NCBI RefSeq assembly: GCF_910592395.1
Contig: NC_088319.1
Coordinates: 15,996,001-16,060,000 of the forward strand
Reading direction: 5' to 3'
From: Lineus longissimus
Lineage: Eukaryota > Nemertea > Pilidiophora > Heteronemertea > Lineidae
Length of the DNA stretch: 64,000 nucleotides
A program made the translations under genes and the position numbers. Positions 60,901-64,000 of the stretch are shown here, one piece after another (position 1 is the stretch's first letter; each line of letters starts with the position of its first letter). The notes below the pieces were generated by a model that made no database searches, was not told where the DNA came from, and saw nothing but the letters and a program-made list of their open reading frames with translations.

Positions 60901-63900
60901 CCTTGTGCCTGAAGGTGGTTGTAAAACGCCGGTCTGAAGATTGGCCTCAAGAGAGCATATGTGCCTTATAAGCAACAGCCAGCCCTCATTTTCTTCCAAC
61001 GGTAGAATTCTGGACAGTTTTAAAGGAGAAGTGCAGGACACCAACAAGATAGAAGGCACAAGCTGAAAACTGTAGCAACACACATCACAACGACAAGCAA
61101 AATGACAAGAATTTTGCCCAATAAATCTAAATTAACAAAATAAAGGTTAACCATGTTCAAATTTGAAAACCATAACACCTCAAGTCAACAAAATGAGATT
61201 GACCAATGTTGACACACAAAGCACAAATTTGGATCAGTCCATTGCAGATAGGGGTGCTCTCCCACTTACTGTAGACCTGGGACTCTGAATGCGCAGTGAA
61301 CGCGGACAACTGCTTTTAGGGCGGAGCCCAGCCGGACTCAAAGCATGCAGACTTCTTTTAAAGTGACGCCACTACATCGATATTCAGGAAACGCCACTTA
61401 GATTTGTTTGTAAAGTGAATGTGTGAAGAACTGAGTGCTACATGCAAAAGGGTCAGCTTCAACATTTAGTCTAAAGGCCTGATGTGGTCCACACTAGCAT
61501 TATCAAATATAGAATCTAAATTTGCCATTACAAAGCATGTCAAGGTACTTTAGCCTCAACTTTGGCTCACACGCTCATTGGTGCAGCCCGAATTTGAAAC
61601 TGCTAATGAAGGAAACCTTATTAGGCCTGAGAGAATGTCACGCAAACATCCTTGGATTAGATGCACTTTGATCAGGAATAGCTAGATTCGATCACCTTTG
61701 ACCCTGACCTCTTTATAGTAGACCTTGACCTTGAGACTTACCGCGGCCTCTTGTTCCTTTTCCTTCTCGCGCTGCAGCACCTGACGATGTTCCTCCTCGG
61801 CCCGTGCCTCCATCGCCTTCTTGATGATGCGGATGGCCTCACCCTGGACATCACCTTGTGGCAACATCGGACTGAAGCGCACTTGAATCCGTTGTTTCTG
61901 GAAAAGGAACAATAACGATTATCTCTTTCAGTTCTCACATGACCCTCCCCTATCATCATCATCATCATCATCCCAGAATTAGGCCTTTGCCTCTGTGAGT
62001 GGTCAGCAAATGGGTTTTGCAAACCGACACAGAAAAATCTTTGAAACTGACCATGAAGTTCAGAAATATCGACAAAAACTCTTGAAATTGACTTGACTTT
62101 TGAGTGTGAAGTGCTATGACATCCGATCTTTTCAGAGTCCAGACTCCACTAAAAAAAGTATTCGTTCCTTATGACCGAAGTTGGAAAAAAGTATTCTTAC
62201 CTGTCCTGGCTCAACAGTGCCGACTGCTGGAGAGATGTTCAGTGGAGCGTTCTCCGGTACTACAAACTCAAACGACGTCGGCCCGACAGGAGCAATCTCG
62301 CCCTTGCCAATTCTAGGGACAGGATGAGTGAACTCGTTCATACTTGTGTGTGAATTGACGATGTAGACTGACTCAGCTGAGAAGTCACACAGGGAGGTCG
62401 CATTGAAGTGGACCACTTGATGTGATAGTTCAAGTGGTGGGTGGACACCGACACCCTTGCATTGGATTTTGAACTGCCTGTAGAGGAGAATTCAGAATAG
62501 ATTTCACCATGGTCTGAACTGCACTGTACTACATGTACTTCTCTAGAATCACGGACATCATGCATGTTTTATTGACTTGATCTTGTTGAAGGGCAAAGCT
62601 AGTCAAACCCAGCAAGTACTGGTTTTACCTGCAGACAAGCAATAATTGTCGCAGATTGCCGTTACAAAATTTGTGAGTGCTCGACCTACCTATTAATCAG
62701 AGACTTGCAGGTCAGTTCGAAGGAATAATTCCTCGCCTTTTTAGGGTTGAATATAATGTCGAGTTCGATCTTCTCTTGTGGTAGAAGGGTACCAAAGCCA
62801 TCGTTCGGCTGAACATCAACATACTACATGTAAAATAAATACAATTCTTTGAACTTTTGGAAAGGGAGGAGAGGGGTGAAAGCAAGAGTTGTCTGATGTG
62901 GAAATGTGCACCAGTGCACGATTTGGAAAAGCTGTTGGAATATTTTAAGTTCCCCAAGTGCAACTGCCATAAAAAAGAATACAATGACTCCTTTCGTGCT
63001 GAGAAGGACCAACCCCAAAAGGATGGGGGTAGCCCAAACCAGAAATGGTTTTCATCCTCATGCTCTGGATCGACTTACATCTGGTATTCCAACAAACCCA
63101 AACTTCTGCGGCAAGATGGAATGATTTGTCAGCTGGACTGTCGTCTTAACAGATTCATAGATTGTTGCATGACCAAAATCGATGTCCGTCTTATCGAACT
63201 CAAGATCGGAGCTGGTCACCACTGCATGGACGGTAAATGGCACTGGCCTCGTCTGAAATAATACAACAAGATTTTCCCAGGATCAAGTCATCTCTGCAGT
63301 TCAGTACATGAACTTGTAGTAGACGAGATTAACATATAAATTTGGAAGCTCTGTAATTCTGTAAAAAAAGCCTATCATACTCCCTACCTGATCAGCTACT
63401 GTTATTATCATGGGTGCTTCTAAGACACCCGTGTCTGGGTCGAAGTATCTGCCTCCCTCTTCTGTCAGGCTTTTCAGTGGTAGGAATTTGAGCTGTGCTG
63501 AGAACTGTGACTGTGCTTGGATGTAGCCGGTCTTAGGGAGCAGTTCAATGTGGTTGCGTAACTCTTTACAGACTTCAAACTTTAGACGGAGTGCGGTGGT
63601 AGCCCTTTAATTATAGAAGTAATCTCAGGCCATAAATTTTTGTGAGCGAGCAACAGCAGTCAATGCAGAGTTATCATGTTTCAACCGGGGTATAGAACCC
63701 AAACCATAAATCTTTCAGAGTTGAGCCAGAAGACGTCTATTCAGGACAAGGTATGAACGTCTGTGCACCACCATTGTTGTCAGAGCAGATTCTCTTCACT
63801 GCATGGGTAAGTAGTAGAATTGGTGTCAGTCTGTTATGGACACACCCCCTCAAAACATTGACCAATTGAAGCAACAAGGTTTCATGTTCCATTCTCGCAA

Positions 63901-64000
63901 CAAAGTCTTGTGCATTGTTTCCTCACCTGTTGTTTACGATGATCGTATCTTGGTAAAGGCGATCAAACATGCAGATCTTGAGATCAACACCCTGTCTCTC
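54973..64000 (-). CDS. CFAP74: CFAP74, cilia- and flagella-associated protein (3' part)
   Basis: Axonemal protein of the central apparatus with tandem ASH/Ig-like domains. Exons on the - strand: 64000-63927 (cut by the window edge), 63604-63388, 63252-63079, 62823-62690, 62477-62201, 61897-61742, 60697-60674, 60271-60018, 59770-59605, 59376-59257, 59073-58725, 58380-58165, 57846-57719, 55530-55396, 55071-54973. All phases match, giving 840 residues and a TAA stop. The match to remembered vertebrate CFAP74 runs end to end: VDLKICMFDRLYQD, LRLKFEVCKELRNHIELLP, PVPFTVHAVVTSSDLEF, DVQPNDGFGTLLP, HPPLELSHQVV, VGPTSFEFVVP, YVGTQNLSGKSVF, and the end KGDVTQQYKIMLRALVVSG. Human CFAP74 is about 1580 aa, so about half is missing to the right. 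HYDIN and CFAP65/47 share the fold but not these segments. Confidence 0.95.
56372..56714. mobile_element. TTAA-flanked MITE in a CFAP74 intron
   Basis: A 343-bp segment starts TTAAAGGGAACTGAAACCGCC and ends with GGCGGTTCCAGTTCCCTTTAA, its reverse complement except for one base. TTAA at both ends matches the target preference of piggyBac-type transposases. No coding capacity. It lies in the intron between exons 57846-57719 and 55530-55396. Confidence 0.8.
58397..58519. mobile_element. MITE copy B, beside a CFAP74 splice acceptor
   Basis: Same family as 37467-37596 but inverted: AATGGGTGATATGAATA at the left, the tail GCCTTTATTCATATCAGCCATT at the right. Slightly shorter and diverged. Its left edge lies 16 bp upstream, in transcript direction, of the CFAP74 exon starting at 58380, so it supplies most of the branch-point region. 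Confidence 0.88.
60674..60697 (-). other. 24-nt CFAP74 micro-exon
   Basis: Acceptor TCCATGCAG before 60697 and donor GTATGT after 60674 define eight codons, KEAKAAAG, between a glutamate/lysine-rich helix exon and KKGAAKKTKPTSPK. It is phase 0 on both sides, so it can be skipped without frame change. Length and phase support it, but with eight codons chance cannot be fully excluded. Confidence 0.7.
61949..61971. repeat. (CAT)n microsatellite
   Basis: About seven CAT units in the CFAP74 intron between exons 62201 and 61897. Confidence 0.85.

Overview
The window is nuclear DNA from an intron-rich animal. It carries genes with short exons (24-350 nt, plus two giant ones), GT/AG introns, many short non-autonomous transposons, tRNA-derived SINEs and minisatellites. 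The four proteins place it among bilaterian invertebrates with motile cilia: an SLC7A14-type transporter, kazrin, a protein with a decayed helicase, and CFAP74. Frequent TAGGCCT words and the repeat style would fit an echinoderm, hemichordate, amphioxus or lophotrochozoan, but I cannot fix the phylum from the sequence alone.

Layout. (1) 1-3270: no convincing gene; upstream or 5'UTR-intron sequence. (2) 3271-9110, + strand: an eight-exon SLC7A14-like transporter whose exons join in frame to 699 aa. (3) 9110-9890: short tail-to-tail intergenic gap filled by a degenerate ~112-118 bp tandem repeat. (4) 9900-25664, - strand: kazrin (KAZN), 15 coding exons joining in frame to 1475 aa, with coiled coil, basic linker, three SAM domains and a large unfamiliar ~697-residue N-terminal exon. 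(5) 25665-48085: 22 kb without a gene I can support, but with SINEs, MITEs, a foldback transposon with a 9-bp target duplication nested in a SINE, and a 71-bp minisatellite. (6) 48086-53546, - strand: a five-exon gene for a 1371-aa protein with a 23-residue coding minisatellite, a U1/JAZ-type C2H2 zinc finger and both lobes of a Dicer/RIG-I-like SF2 helicase whose catalytic motifs are lost. This is the most novel item here. (7) 54633-64000, - strand: the 3' part of CFAP74, 15 exons and 840 residues to the stop; the gene continues beyond the right edge.

The genes do not look like one pathway. SLC7A14 is an APC-superfamily carrier of lysosomal type, kazrin is a cytoskeleton/adhesion/endocytosis scaffold, and CFAP74 is an axonemal central-apparatus protein. 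The pseudo-helicase combines a probable RNA-binding finger with an inactive RNA-sensor-type helicase fold, which suggests, by inference only, a regulatory or scaffold role in dsRNA or small-RNA biology. Exon boundaries were set by hand from splice consensus, reading-frame continuity and remembered family sequence. The total coding length is a multiple of three for each of the three complete genes.
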